From the NCBI GenBank assembly GCA_902826695.1, contig CADEFU010000001.1, forward strand, positions 359,764 through 423,763: a stretch of 64,000 bases of DNA, read 5' to 3'. Each line of letters starts with the position of its first letter. Positions within the stretch are counted from its first letter, which is position 1. A model generated the notes under the pieces. It made no database searches and was not told the origin of the DNA. It was given only the letters and a program-made list of their open reading frames with translations. Below are positions 23,890-31,746 of the stretch, piece after piece. The translations under genes were made by a program, and so were the position numbers. This DNA comes from an uncultured Alphaproteobacteria bacterium (GTDB taxonomy: Bacteria; Pseudomonadota; Alphaproteobacteria; Micropepsales; Micropepsaceae).

Positions 23890-24270
23890 GTGCAGAAGCA
23901 GATCGGGAAGCTGCAATCCTGGATGCTCTGGGTGGCCGGGGTGCTCGCCGTGCTTGGCTCAATCGGATTGGCGGCGTTGCCGCTGCGGCTCTTGTTCTTG
24001 CATGTTAACATTCTGCCGCTGATCGTTGGGGGCTTGTGCCTCGCCAGCGCCTTTGCGTCGAGCGAGCGGGCGGCACTTGACTTGGCGTCACCCTCGATCA
24101 GCCGGCGCGTCCGGATTTACGCCTTGGTTGTCCTAGCGGCCGCCAGTTTTGCGACCATGTTGCCGTTCATAGCGCTGCCGGTAGGCTTGCCACTGGTGCA
24201 GTTCGATATGCTAATGCTGCTGGTCGGGTTTGGGTGCCTGTTCTTTGCGTATGTGGGCACGCGATCCTGA
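23890..24270 (+). CDS. Small membrane protein of unknown function
   Basis: 126 residues, about four hydrophobic segments (near 9-30, 35-54, 70-92, 97-122). Start at GTG 23890 preceded by GAGGAG 7 bases upstream; the frame is open back to 23746 through the DUF559 repeat, so the original upstream boundary may have been changed by the insertion. No family recognised. Same direction as the following transporter. Confidence 0.65.
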   Translation: MQKQIGKLQSWMLWVAGVLAVLGSIGLAALPLRLLFLHVNILPLIVGGLCLASAFASSERAALDLASPSISRRVRIYALVVLAAASFATMLPFIALPVGLPLVQFDMLMLLVGFGCLFFAYVGTRS

Positions 24271-24312
24271 GCACCTCTTAGCCTACCCCGTCCGGAAATT
24301 CAGGAGTTGACG

Positions 24313-25773
24313 TTGCGACCAGTCGAGAGCGCCGCCGCCGCGCGCGTTACGTGGCCTGTTCTTCTCGGCTTCGGCCAGCTTGCGGTGCCGCTGGCGTTCG
24401 CCAGCTTGCCGATTGCGATTTTCGTCACGCGGTTCTACGCGCAGGATTTGCAGATCGGCATCGCGGATGTTGGGTTCATCCTCCTCGTCGCGCGGCTCGC
24501 GGACATCATCGTCGACCCGATCATCGGCTTCGTCAGCGACAAGCTGAAGTTGCCGTTCGGGCGTCGTAGAAGTTGGGTTCTCTTAGGCGCGCCTGTCTTC
24601 GCGCTGGGCGTCTATATGCTGTTTCTGCCGCCGACGAGCCTCGCCGAGGCGAGCGAGGACGCGCGGCGGCTCTATCTGCTCACCTGGATCGCGGTCTTCT
24701 ACCTCGGCTGGACGATGATCACGATCGCCTACGGCGCGTGGGGCGCGGAGCTTTCGGACGATTACAACGAGCGCTCAAGCATCACCGGCGTGCGCGAGGT
24801 GTTCACACTTCTGGGTCTGGGCGTTGCGGGCGCCATTCCGGTGATCGTTGGCGTGCCGCAAGAGGTGTGCGTCGACGGTGCGGTGCAAATCCAGCAGAAC
24901 GGGCAGGGCGGCTATTGGCAGATCATGCAGGTGATGGGAATTACCATTATCGCGCTCGTGCCGGTCGCGCTCGCCTTTCTCTATCTGACGACGCCGGAGC
25001 CGCCCGTACGGGAGGAGAAGCACATTTCGTTCCTCAAGGGCGCGAAGATTGCGGCGACGAACCTGCCGTTCGTGAACTTGTTCTTCATCACGCTCGGCAT
25101 CCGGATGGGATCGCGCGCGGTGGAGGGGCTGCTGACGTTCTATCTTGTCAGCGCCGTGATGTTCACCGAGCAGCAGGCGAGCTCGGCGGTGCTTGCGCTG
25201 CTTGTGCCGGCGATCGTGTTTGCGCCGTTCTGGATTTGGGCCGGTAAGGCGTGGACGAAGCACAAGGCCCTTGCGATCGCGCTCTTCATCGGCACGATCA
25301 CGTTCTGCGTTTTGCCGTTCCTGCGCGATGCGGGCTATGTCGTGAACTTATTGGCTTTCGCGGTGCTGGGGTCGGTGTTTTCGGCACCGTTTACGCTCGG
25401 TCAGTCGATGGCGGCGGACGTTATCGACCTCGACAGTCTGAAGAGCCGTCAGCCGCGCGCGGGGCTTTTGATCTCGTTCTTCCAGCTGGCGGTCAAAGCG
25501 GGCGATGCGATCGGTGTTGGCGTTTCGCTGATGCTCGTCGGATGGCTCGGATTCATCGCGCGCAAATGCGCGGTGAATACGCCGGAAGCGATCGATGCGC
25601 TGGCGAACGTCTATGTGCTGTTTCCGATCGTGCTCTGGGTGCCGGCGATGATCCTGCTTTGGAACTTCCCGATCACGCCCGCGGTGCAGAAGCGCATTCG
25701 CCGTCTCATCGAGCGGCGCATCGCTATCGAGGAGCAAGTCCGCAAGCGGCGGCAAGCAGCTCATACGACCTGA
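24313..25773 (+). CDS. MFS transporter, GPH (glycoside-pentoside-hexuronide) type
   Basis: 486 residues, twelve membrane helices. ARLADIIVDPIIGFVSDKLK (about 57-76) and YGAWGAELSDDYNERSSITG (about 139-158) are typical of the GPH/MelB branch, which carries sugars or related compounds with H+ or Na+. A TTG start at 24313 lies 6 bases after AGGAG; another TTG at 24307 is too close to that site. The C-terminus is highly basic (RRLIERR ... KRRQ) and its last 50 bp overlap the 3' end of the convergent monooxygenase gene. Substrate not predictable. Confidence 0.88.
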   Translation: MRPVESAAAARVTWPVLLGFGQLAVPLAFASLPIAIFVTRFYAQDLQIGIADVGFILLVARLADIIVDPIIGFVSDKLKLPFGRRRSWVLLGAPVFALGVYMLFLPPTSLAEASEDARRLYLLTWIAVFYLGWTMITIAYGAWGAELSDDYNERSSITGVREVFTLLGLGVAGAIPVIVGVPQEVCVDGAVQIQQNGQGGYWQIMQVMGITIIALVPVALAFLYLTTPEPPVREEKHISFLKGAKIAATNLPFVNLFFITLGIRMGSRAVEGLLTFYLVSAVMFTEQQASSAVLALLVPAIVFAPFWIWAGKAWTKHKALAIALFIGTITFCVLPFLRDAGYVVNLLAFAVLGSVFSAPFTLGQSMAADVIDLDSLKSRQPRAGLLISFFQLAVKAGDAIGVGVSLMLVGWLGFIARKCAVNTPEAIDALANVYVLFPIVLWVPAMILLWNFPITPAVQKRIRRLIERRIAIEEQVRKRRQAAHTT

Positions 25774-26749
25774 GTCTTGCCTTGAAGTCGTAGGTGATCG
25801 TGAGCGCGATCACCTCTTGCGCGCCGTACTCCGCGGCAAGGCGTTCGAGACCTAGCTTGACCCGGTCCGGCGTGCCGGTGATGCCCCGGCTCGCAATGCC
25901 GCGGATCATGACGCGGTCTTCGTGGGTGTAGGGATAGGCCTCAGCTTCCTCCGGCGATGGGAAGGCGCCCGCCTGGTTGCGCAGCAGCTGCATCACCCAG
26001 AGGTTTCGTGTTGTGCAGAGGCGGTCGGCTTCTTCTTCCGTTTCGGCGCAGAGCGTGAAGACCGCGACGCTGACGTGGGGCTTGTCGCCTTCGCGGTGCG
26101 GCTTGAAGTGCTTGCGATAGAGTTCGGCTGCGTCCGGTCCGCTGCCGTCGGGTGAGATGAACTGTGCGAATGCGAGCGGTAACCCAAGTTCGGCCGCGTA
26201 CATCGCTCCGTTCATGCTGGACGCCAGCATCCACATCTCGGGCATGCCGGGGCCGCGCGGGCTCGCGTGGACGCTGCGATAGGCGTGACCCTCTGGCCAT
26301 TGCGCGAGCCCTGCGGCTTCTTCGAGATAGTGTCGGAGCAGGGCCGCCTGTTGCGGGAAGACGCCGACGTCCCAGGTTTGCGGACCTGCTTGCAGCGCGA
26401 CGCTGGTGCGGCCGTCGGCGCCGGGGGCGCGGCCGAGCCCCAAGTCGATGCGGCCGGGATAGAGCGTTTCCAGCATGCGGAAGTTTTCGGCGACTTTTAG
26501 CGGCGAGTAGTGCGGCAGCATGATGCCGCCGGAGCCTATGCGAATGTGCTTCGTTTCTGCCGCCACGCGCGCGATCAACACCTCCGGGGTGGAGCCAGCG
26601 AACGAGGACGTATTGTGGTGCTCGGCCAGCCAATAGCGTGCGTAGCCGAGGCGCTCGCAGGCTTTCGCAAGCTCAATCGTTTCGTGCACCGCGTTGGCTG
26701 CGGTGCCGCCTTTGCGGATCGGCGATTGGTCGAGGGCGCTCAAGATCAT
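25724..26749 (-). CDS. LLM-class flavin-dependent oxidoreductase (luciferase-like)
   Basis: 341 residues. LDQSPIRKGGTAANAVHETI at the N-terminus, RYWLAEHHNTSSFAGSTPEV (about 38-57), IRIGSGGIMLPHYSPLKVAE (about 70-89) and GRIDLGLGRAPGADGRT identify the MsnO8-type subgroup of bacterial-luciferase-like monooxygenases (FMN-dependent TIM barrel). Substrate not known for most members. Same strand as the upstream membrane protein and CoA transferase but separated by the palindrome at 26785-26887. Its 3' end overlaps the convergent transporter gene by 50 bp. Confidence 0.9.
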   Translation of the reverse strand: MILSALDQSPIRKGGTAANAVHETIELAKACERLGYARYWLAEHHNTSSFAGSTPEVLIARVAAETKHIRIGSGGIMLPHYSPLKVAENFRMLETLYPGRIDLGLGRAPGADGRTSVALQAGPQTWDVGVFPQQAALLRHYLEEAAGLAQWPEGHAYRSVHASPRGPGMPEMWMLASSMNGAMYAAELGLPLAFAQFISPDGSGPDAAELYRKHFKPHREGDKPHVSVAVFTLCAETEEEADRLCTTRNLWVMQLLRNQAGAFPSPEEAEAYPYTHEDRVMIRGIASRGITGTPDRVKLGLERLAAEYGAQEVIALTITYDFKARLRSYELLAAACGLAPR

Positions 26750-26784
26750 GGAAGTGATCGTAGAGTATGAAGCCTGGTGAACGC

Positions 26785-26887
26785 CAGTCTGGGAGCGCGG
26801 GCGTCCCGCCCGCTCTTGCTGAGCGTTTTATGCGCGGTGAGTTGACGAGGCTTAGAGAGCGGGCGGGACGCCCGCGCTCCCAGACTG
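26785..26887. repeat. REP-like palindrome with 32-bp perfect arms
   Basis: Arms 26785-26816 and 26856-26887 are perfect reverse complements around a 39-base loop. The core GGGCGGGACGCCCGCGCTCC is self-similar (GGGCG...CGCCC), a look shared with abundant dispersed repeats in many genomes. The right arm encodes the last 11 residues of the gene at 26852, whose stop lies at the edge of the loop. No transposase nearby. Confidence 0.85.
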
Positions 26888-27277
26888 CGTACGGTCGGCG
26901 AGCAGGCTGGTGGCGAGGCCGACCAGCGTCACCACGAACAGCGTCGCGATGATAATCGTGAGCATCGGTTCGTCGGTTGCGGATTGGATGTTCGACAGCG
27001 AGAACGGCACACCGGTCTTGGCGATCTCGTTGATGTGGCCGAACAGGGACATGTAAAACATCGCGGCCGTGAAGCCCCAGCCGGCGGTCAGGATGCCGAC
27101 ACCGCGGTCGTTCGGCGTCCAGAGCACCGAGAAGGCGCCCCATTGCAGCAGCGCGACGGCGACATAGTCGACGACCCAGAACGGCCACCATTGGATTACG
27201 CCGCCATTGCGGATCACCTCCGCCACAGCGAGGAACGTTCCGAAGCCCAGCGCGAGCCACGCAGAAAACTGTTTCAT
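26852..27277 (-). CDS. Small membrane protein with repeat-derived C-terminus
   Basis: 141 residues, four hydrophobic segments (about 5-22, 30-48, 60-82, 105-125). The sequence between them is rich in aromatic residues (WWPFWVVDYV). The final QSGSAGVPPAL is encoded by the right arm of the palindrome, so the original C-terminus was probably shorter or different. No known family recalled. Its ATG overlaps the stop of the CoA-transferase gene (27274-27277), so the two are coupled. Confidence 0.75.
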   Translation of the reverse strand: MKQFSAWLALGFGTFLAVAEVIRNGGVIQWWPFWVVDYVAVALLQWGAFSVLWTPNDRGVGILTAGWGFTAAMFYMSLFGHINEIAKTGVPFSLSNIQSATDEPMLTIIIATLFVVTLVGLATSLLADRTQSGSAGVPPAL

Positions 27278-28506
27278 GCCCCTTGCGGCTTCGTCCGAAC
27301 CGCCCCCAGTGCGATCAGACGCTCGATCGCTTGGTCATCATACCCCGCAGCCTGCAACACTGCGCGGTTGTCTTGACCGAAATCCGGCGGGATGTGACGC
27401 GTGGACGATTTGGTGCGGGACATTTTCACCGGCGAGGCGATTCCCTTGTAGCCGTTTCGCTCCACAAGCATGCCGTTGGCGGCAGTCTGCGGGTCGTTCA
27501 GAACTTCACCGATCGTGTTCAGCGTGCCTGCGGGCACGCCGGCGCTCAGAAGCTCAGCCGCGATCTTTGCGCCGTCGAGTTTTGCGAAGGCTTTGGTCAG
27601 CAGGTCGGTGAGCACAGCGCGGTTGGCGTTGCGGTCGGCGTTCGTCTTGAAGCGCGGGTCGGCGGCGAGTTCTGGCAGACCAAGCAAGGGCATCGCCTTC
27701 TTGAACTGCGCGTCGTTGCTGGTACCGAGCAGGATTGGCCGTGTTGCGGTCGGGTAGAGATCGTAGGCCGCGATGTTCGGGTGCGCGTTGCCGAGCAGCT
27801 TCGGCAGGCGGCCGTCCATCAGATAGTTCCCGGAGTGCGGATGCAGGATCGACAGGCCCGCATCGTAGAGCGAAACCTCGACGAATTGGCCTTTGCCGGA
27901 GCGGTGGCGTTCGTTTAGTGCAAGCAGGATGCCGATCGTGAGGTTCAAGCCGGTCGTCATATCGACGATCGGCACGCCGACTTTGAGCGGCCCGGACGCC
28001 GGCGAACCGTTGCAATTCGGCAGGCTCACGATCGTCTGCACAACGGCGTCGTAGCCCGGCATGCCGCCCATCGGACCGCTCTCGCCGAAGCCGGTGACGC
28101 GCGCGTGGATCAGTTTCGGGAAACGCGCGGAGAGCGCGTCGTAACCCATGCCCCAACGCTCCATCGTGCCGAGCTTGAAGTTCTCGACCAGCACGTCGGC
28201 GTCTTCGAGCAGCTTCCAGACGACTTCGCGGGCTTCGGGTTTGGTGAGGTCCAGTGCGATGCCGCGCTTGTTGCGGTTGATGTTCGTGTAATAGGCGGAC
28301 GGCCCGCGCTCGCCCGATGCTTCGCCCCGGAACGGCGGTCCCCACTCACGCGTCTCGTCACCCAAGGGCGGCTCGACCTTGACGATTTCAGCGCCATGGT
28401 CGCCCAGGATTTGCGTCGCGTAGGGGCCCGCGAGGACGCGGGAGAGGTCGAGGACTTTGACGCCCGCGAGGGCGCCGGTATTGTGGGCTTTGGAAACTTC
28501 GTTCAT
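27274..28506 (-). CDS. Family III CoA transferase (CaiB/BaiF)
   Basis: 410 residues from ATG 28506. VLDLSRVLAGPYATQILGDH (about 18-37), EIVKVEPP (about 40-47), NINRNKRGIALDL, and MGGMPGYDAVVQ with the catalytic Asp expected in GYD (about 160-163) are standard family III motifs. Moves CoA between carboxylic acids, which fits a role in activating an acid for the beta-oxidation genes around it. A GTG at 28521 would add five residues; no ribosome site decides between them. Coupled to the small membrane gene downstream. Confidence 0.92.
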   Translation of the reverse strand: MNEVSKAHNTGALAGVKVLDLSRVLAGPYATQILGDHGAEIVKVEPPLGDETREWGPPFRGEASGERGPSAYYTNINRNKRGIALDLTKPEAREVVWKLLEDADVLVENFKLGTMERWGMGYDALSARFPKLIHARVTGFGESGPMGGMPGYDAVVQTIVSLPNCNGSPASGPLKVGVPIVDMTTGLNLTIGILLALNERHRSGKGQFVEVSLYDAGLSILHPHSGNYLMDGRLPKLLGNAHPNIAAYDLYPTATRPILLGTSNDAQFKKAMPLLGLPELAADPRFKTNADRNANRAVLTDLLTKAFAKLDGAKIAAELLSAGVPAGTLNTIGEVLNDPQTAANGMLVERNGYKGIASPVKMSRTKSSTRHIPPDFGQDNRAVLQAAGYDDQAIERLIALGAVRTKPQGA

Positions 28507-28620
28507 AGCGCGTTGATACACGAGGTCGGACTTGCGGGGGAGTAGCTTCCAGATCGATTGGTGGTGGTTCGCTCTCGTTGTCGCCGTGGATGCTATCGCC
28601 GCAGCAGCGTTAGCTGCGCC

Positions 28621-30474
28621 TCACTCCCACAGCTTCATGCCGATCCACCCGTATGCGTAGAGGTAACCGGAGAAGATCAGCACTGCGATGCCGCTGAGCC
28701 AGGCAGTGCCGCGCGCGAAGAGGTTTGCGTCGGGGGCGCCCATGACGGCGCGGAGTAGGGTCAGTACGCCCAAGGCAGGTGCGGCGAGTGTTGCGCCGTA
28801 GAGGACCCAGCCGAGGGTGCTTGGCCGTCCGATTTGATCGAGGCTGGCGCCGGAAAGTGCGACGGCTACGATCCCCGTGACTGCGACCGTCGAGAGCATC
28901 GCCAGCCAGGGCAAAAGGCGCAGCGTCACGCCGCCGCGTTCGGCCAACCGGCCCATGAACGCGCTTGGAATCCAGATCAGCATGTATAGCGCCGACAGAA
29001 CGAGGGCGAGGAGGTAGACCGCGGCCATCGCGGCTTTGCCGACGATCTCGGTCAGTGGGACTTTGCGGTCCGCGCCGATCGCCGTGAACATCAGCATGTC
29101 GTCGCCCTTGGGCACGAACACGATGTTCGGCACGGCCTTGTCGGTCTTCTGGAAAGTGTTGTTGCCGACGTGGAGGCGCTTTGTGCCGTTGAAATCGAGC
29201 TCGCCGTCTTTGGCTTGCGCGGTTTGCCAGCCGAAGATGCTTTCGAGGATCGCGAGCTTTTGCTGACGTGGCGTGATCGACTGGTAGAAGCCCGTCAGGC
29301 GCTCAAGGTCGGCTGGCGCGAGCGGTGCGACGGTCGGCTTTGCTTCCGGGAAGTTCCGTTCGAGATAGCTTCTGATTTCCTCGCCTGCGGTGAATACTTC
29401 GGATGTGCCGAGGTTGGCCATGACGACAAAGCCCGCACCTTGTCCGGGCGCGTATTCGTACTTGGATACGAAACCGTCGATGCCGCCATCGTGGCCGTAG
29501 AAGATGCCCTTCTTGCCGGCATAGACCATATTGCCGAGGCCGTAGCCGTACTTCAAACCGGCGCGCGCGCCGTCGTTTGTTTCGGGGCGTTCGATCCGTT
29601 CGACCGAGGCGGTGCTGATGTACGCGCGCCCGTCCAGCGTGCCGCGGCCGAGCATCAGGAGCGGAAGCTTCGCCAGGTCCTTTGACGTGACGTTCAGCGA
29701 GCCCGAGGGCCGCGCCAGGATTTCGACGAACGGTTCTTCTGTGCCTTCTGTATCTCTGTAGCTCTTCGAGAGGCGGTCCGTGATTTGGGGTTCGCGCGTC
29801 CAGTAGGCGCTTTCCATGGCAAGCGGGCCGGTGAGCCGCTCTGCAATGAAATCTTGGAAGCGTTTGCCGGTGACCTTTTCGATGATACGGCCGGCGATGA
29901 CGGGGCCAGCGTTGCAGTACGACGTCATCGTGCCGGACTTCCAGCGGCTTTTGTAGGGGCCGTATTTGTCCACCGCGTCGGACAGGGGCACGTCTTTGCC
30001 TTCGAGCAGGTAGTGGTGGAACGTGATGTCGTCGAAGCCGGTCGTGTGTTCGAGCAGATGGACGAGGCGGATCGGGTCGGTCTTTTCCCAGGGGTTGTCG
30101 TATTTCAGCTCCGGCATCAGGTCGGAGAGCTTCGCGTCGAGGCTGAGCTTGCCTTCCTCGACCAGCATCATGATCGCGATGCCAGTGATGCTCTTGGAGA
30201 TCGAGCCCGCGCGGAAGACGGTCTCCGGCGTGACCGCCTTCTTCGTCTTAAGGTCGGCGAAGCCGTAGCCCTTGGTGAGAACGATTTGGCCGCCTTCGAT
30301 GATGGTCACCGAGACGCCCGGTACTTTGGCCTTGGTGAACGTCTCGGCGAGGCGCTTGTCCAGTTCCTCTAGGGAAGCGGCGGGGGGCTTGGGCTTATCG
30401 TCGGCCGCTTGTGCGGCGACAACATTGGCGAAGAGCGCGACGATTGCCATCGCCGCTGCAAAGAACGGTTTCAA
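28621..30474 (-). CDS. Beta-lactamase-fold serine hydrolase with C-terminal membrane domain
   Basis: 617 residues. Signal peptide (about 1-23, cut after AQA). Class C beta-lactamase/DD-peptidase fold: SISK catalytic tetrad residues (about 92-95), SYCN as the YxN motif (near 186-189) and GHDGG as the HxG/KTG equivalent (near 329-333). An interdomain segment (about 380-480) is followed by four membrane helices (about 487-505, 522-545, 555-580, 590-612). The hydrolase would face the periplasm. Substrate may be an ester, peptidoglycan peptide or D-amino-acid compound. Faces away from the next operon; single gene. Confidence 0.88.
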   Translation of the reverse strand: MKPFFAAAMAIVALFANVVAAQAADDKPKPPAASLEELDKRLAETFTKAKVPGVSVTIIEGGQIVLTKGYGFADLKTKKAVTPETVFRAGSISKSITGIAIMMLVEEGKLSLDAKLSDLMPELKYDNPWEKTDPIRLVHLLEHTTGFDDITFHHYLLEGKDVPLSDAVDKYGPYKSRWKSGTMTSYCNAGPVIAGRIIEKVTGKRFQDFIAERLTGPLAMESAYWTREPQITDRLSKSYRDTEGTEEPFVEILARPSGSLNVTSKDLAKLPLLMLGRGTLDGRAYISTASVERIERPETNDGARAGLKYGYGLGNMVYAGKKGIFYGHDGGIDGFVSKYEYAPGQGAGFVVMANLGTSEVFTAGEEIRSYLERNFPEAKPTVAPLAPADLERLTGFYQSITPRQQKLAILESIFGWQTAQAKDGELDFNGTKRLHVGNNTFQKTDKAVPNIVFVPKGDDMLMFTAIGADRKVPLTEIVGKAAMAAVYLLALVLSALYMLIWIPSAFMGRLAERGGVTLRLLPWLAMLSTVAVTGIVAVALSGASLDQIGRPSTLGWVLYGATLAAPALGVLTLLRAVMGAPDANLFARGTAWLSGIAVLIFSGYLYAYGWIGMKLWE

Positions 30475-30594
30475 GAGAGCCCCCTTAGGTCGGTCTCCCG
30501 ATCATATATGAAGGCGCGGACAGGGGCGAAAGGCTCAAGCCCTTGAATCCGAGGCGAAACGTGTGAAAGGTGCACCCGCTAAAAGGGGAATCCG

Positions 30595-31743
30595 ATGGCT
30601 CTCGACCTCGAAACTCGCGAACAGTTGATCTCCTCCGTCCGGCGCTTCGTCAGCGAGCGGCTGGTGCCGCTGGAGGACAAGGTCGCGCGGGACGATCTGG
30701 TGCCCGACGATGTCGTTCGCGATTTGCGCGAGCTCGGGCTGTTCGGGATGTCGATCCCGGCCGAGTATGGCGGGCTTGGGCTCACTATGGAGGAAGAGGT
30801 TCTGGTTTGCTTTGAGCTGGGGCAGACGTCGCCCGCGTTCCGGTCGGTGATCGGGACGAATGTCGGCATCGGTAGCCAAGGCGTCGTCATGTTCGGGCGT
30901 GACGACCAGAAGCGCGAGTGGCTGCCGAAGCTTGCGAGCGGCGAGGCGATCGCCAGCTTCTGTCTGACGGAACCGGGCGCGGGGTCGGACGCCGCGTCGC
31001 TGCGCACGACGGCGATCCGGCAGGGTGATCACTACGTCGTCAACGGGACGAAGCGCTACATCACGAACGCGAATAAGGCCTCTGTGTTTACGCTGATGGC
31101 GCGTACCGATCCTGGCAATAAGGGTGCGGGCGGCATCAGCGCGTTTTTCGTGCCGTCGAATCTGAAGGGCATCACGATCGGCAAGCCAGAGCGCAAAATG
31201 GGCCAGCAAGGCGCGCACATCTGTGACGTGGTGTTTGAAGACTGCCGCGTGCCGGCGAGTTGTTTGCTCGGGACGGAGGGGCAGGGGTTTCGCATCTCGA
31301 TGCAGGTGCTCGACCGCGGGCGGTTGCACATTTCGGCGGTTTGCGTGGGTGTGGCCGAGCGGCTCATCCACGATGCTGCGAAGTACGCGCTGGAGCGTGA
31401 GCAGTTTGGGCAGAAGATCGCCGAGTTCCAGCTGATCCAGGCGATGCTCGCGGATTCGAAGACGGAGTCCTACGCGGCGCGCTGCATGGTGCTCGACGCT
31501 GCGCGCAAGCGCGACGCGGGTGAAAGTGTGACGATGGAGGCGGCCTGCGCGAAGTACTTCGCGAGCGAGATGGTGGGCCGTGTCGCCGACCGTGCAGTGC
31601 AAATCCACGGTGGTGCGGGCTACGTCAGCGACTACGGTGTCGAGCGGTTCTATCGCGACGTGCGGATTTTCCGGATTTATGAGGGCACGAGCCAGGTGCA
31701 GCAGTTGGTGATCGCGCGCAACCTTCTCAAATCGCTGGGTTAA
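30595..31743 (+). CDS. Acyl-CoA dehydrogenase
   Basis: 382 residues, homotetrameric-type ACAD. MSIPAEYGGLGLTMEEEV (about 52-69), CLTEPGAGSDAASLRTTAIR (about 123-142), YALEREQFGQKIAEFQLIQA (about 264-283), VQIHGGAGYVSDYGVERFYR (about 335-354) and IYEGTSQVQQLVIARNLL at the end. The catalytic Glu lies in YEGTS (near 364), as in short/medium-chain and isovaleryl-CoA-type enzymes. Three bases separate it from the AtuA gene, so they form an operon; by analogy with Atu/Liu clusters it could oxidise a branched or isoprenoid acyl-CoA. A purine-rich GGGGAA site precedes the ATG. Confidence 0.92.
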   Translation: MALDLETREQLISSVRRFVSERLVPLEDKVARDDLVPDDVVRDLRELGLFGMSIPAEYGGLGLTMEEEVLVCFELGQTSPAFRSVIGTNVGIGSQGVVMFGRDDQKREWLPKLASGEAIASFCLTEPGAGSDAASLRTTAIRQGDHYVVNGTKRYITNANKASVFTLMARTDPGNKGAGGISAFFVPSNLKGITIGKPERKMGQQGAHICDVVFEDCRVPASCLLGTEGQGFRISMQVLDRGRLHISAVCVGVAERLIHDAAKYALEREQFGQKIAEFQLIQAMLADSKTESYAARCMVLDAARKRDAGESVTMEAACAKYFASEMVGRVADRAVQIHGGAGYVSDYGVERFYRDVRIFRIYEGTSQVQQLVIARNLLKSLG

Positions 31744-31746
31744 GAC

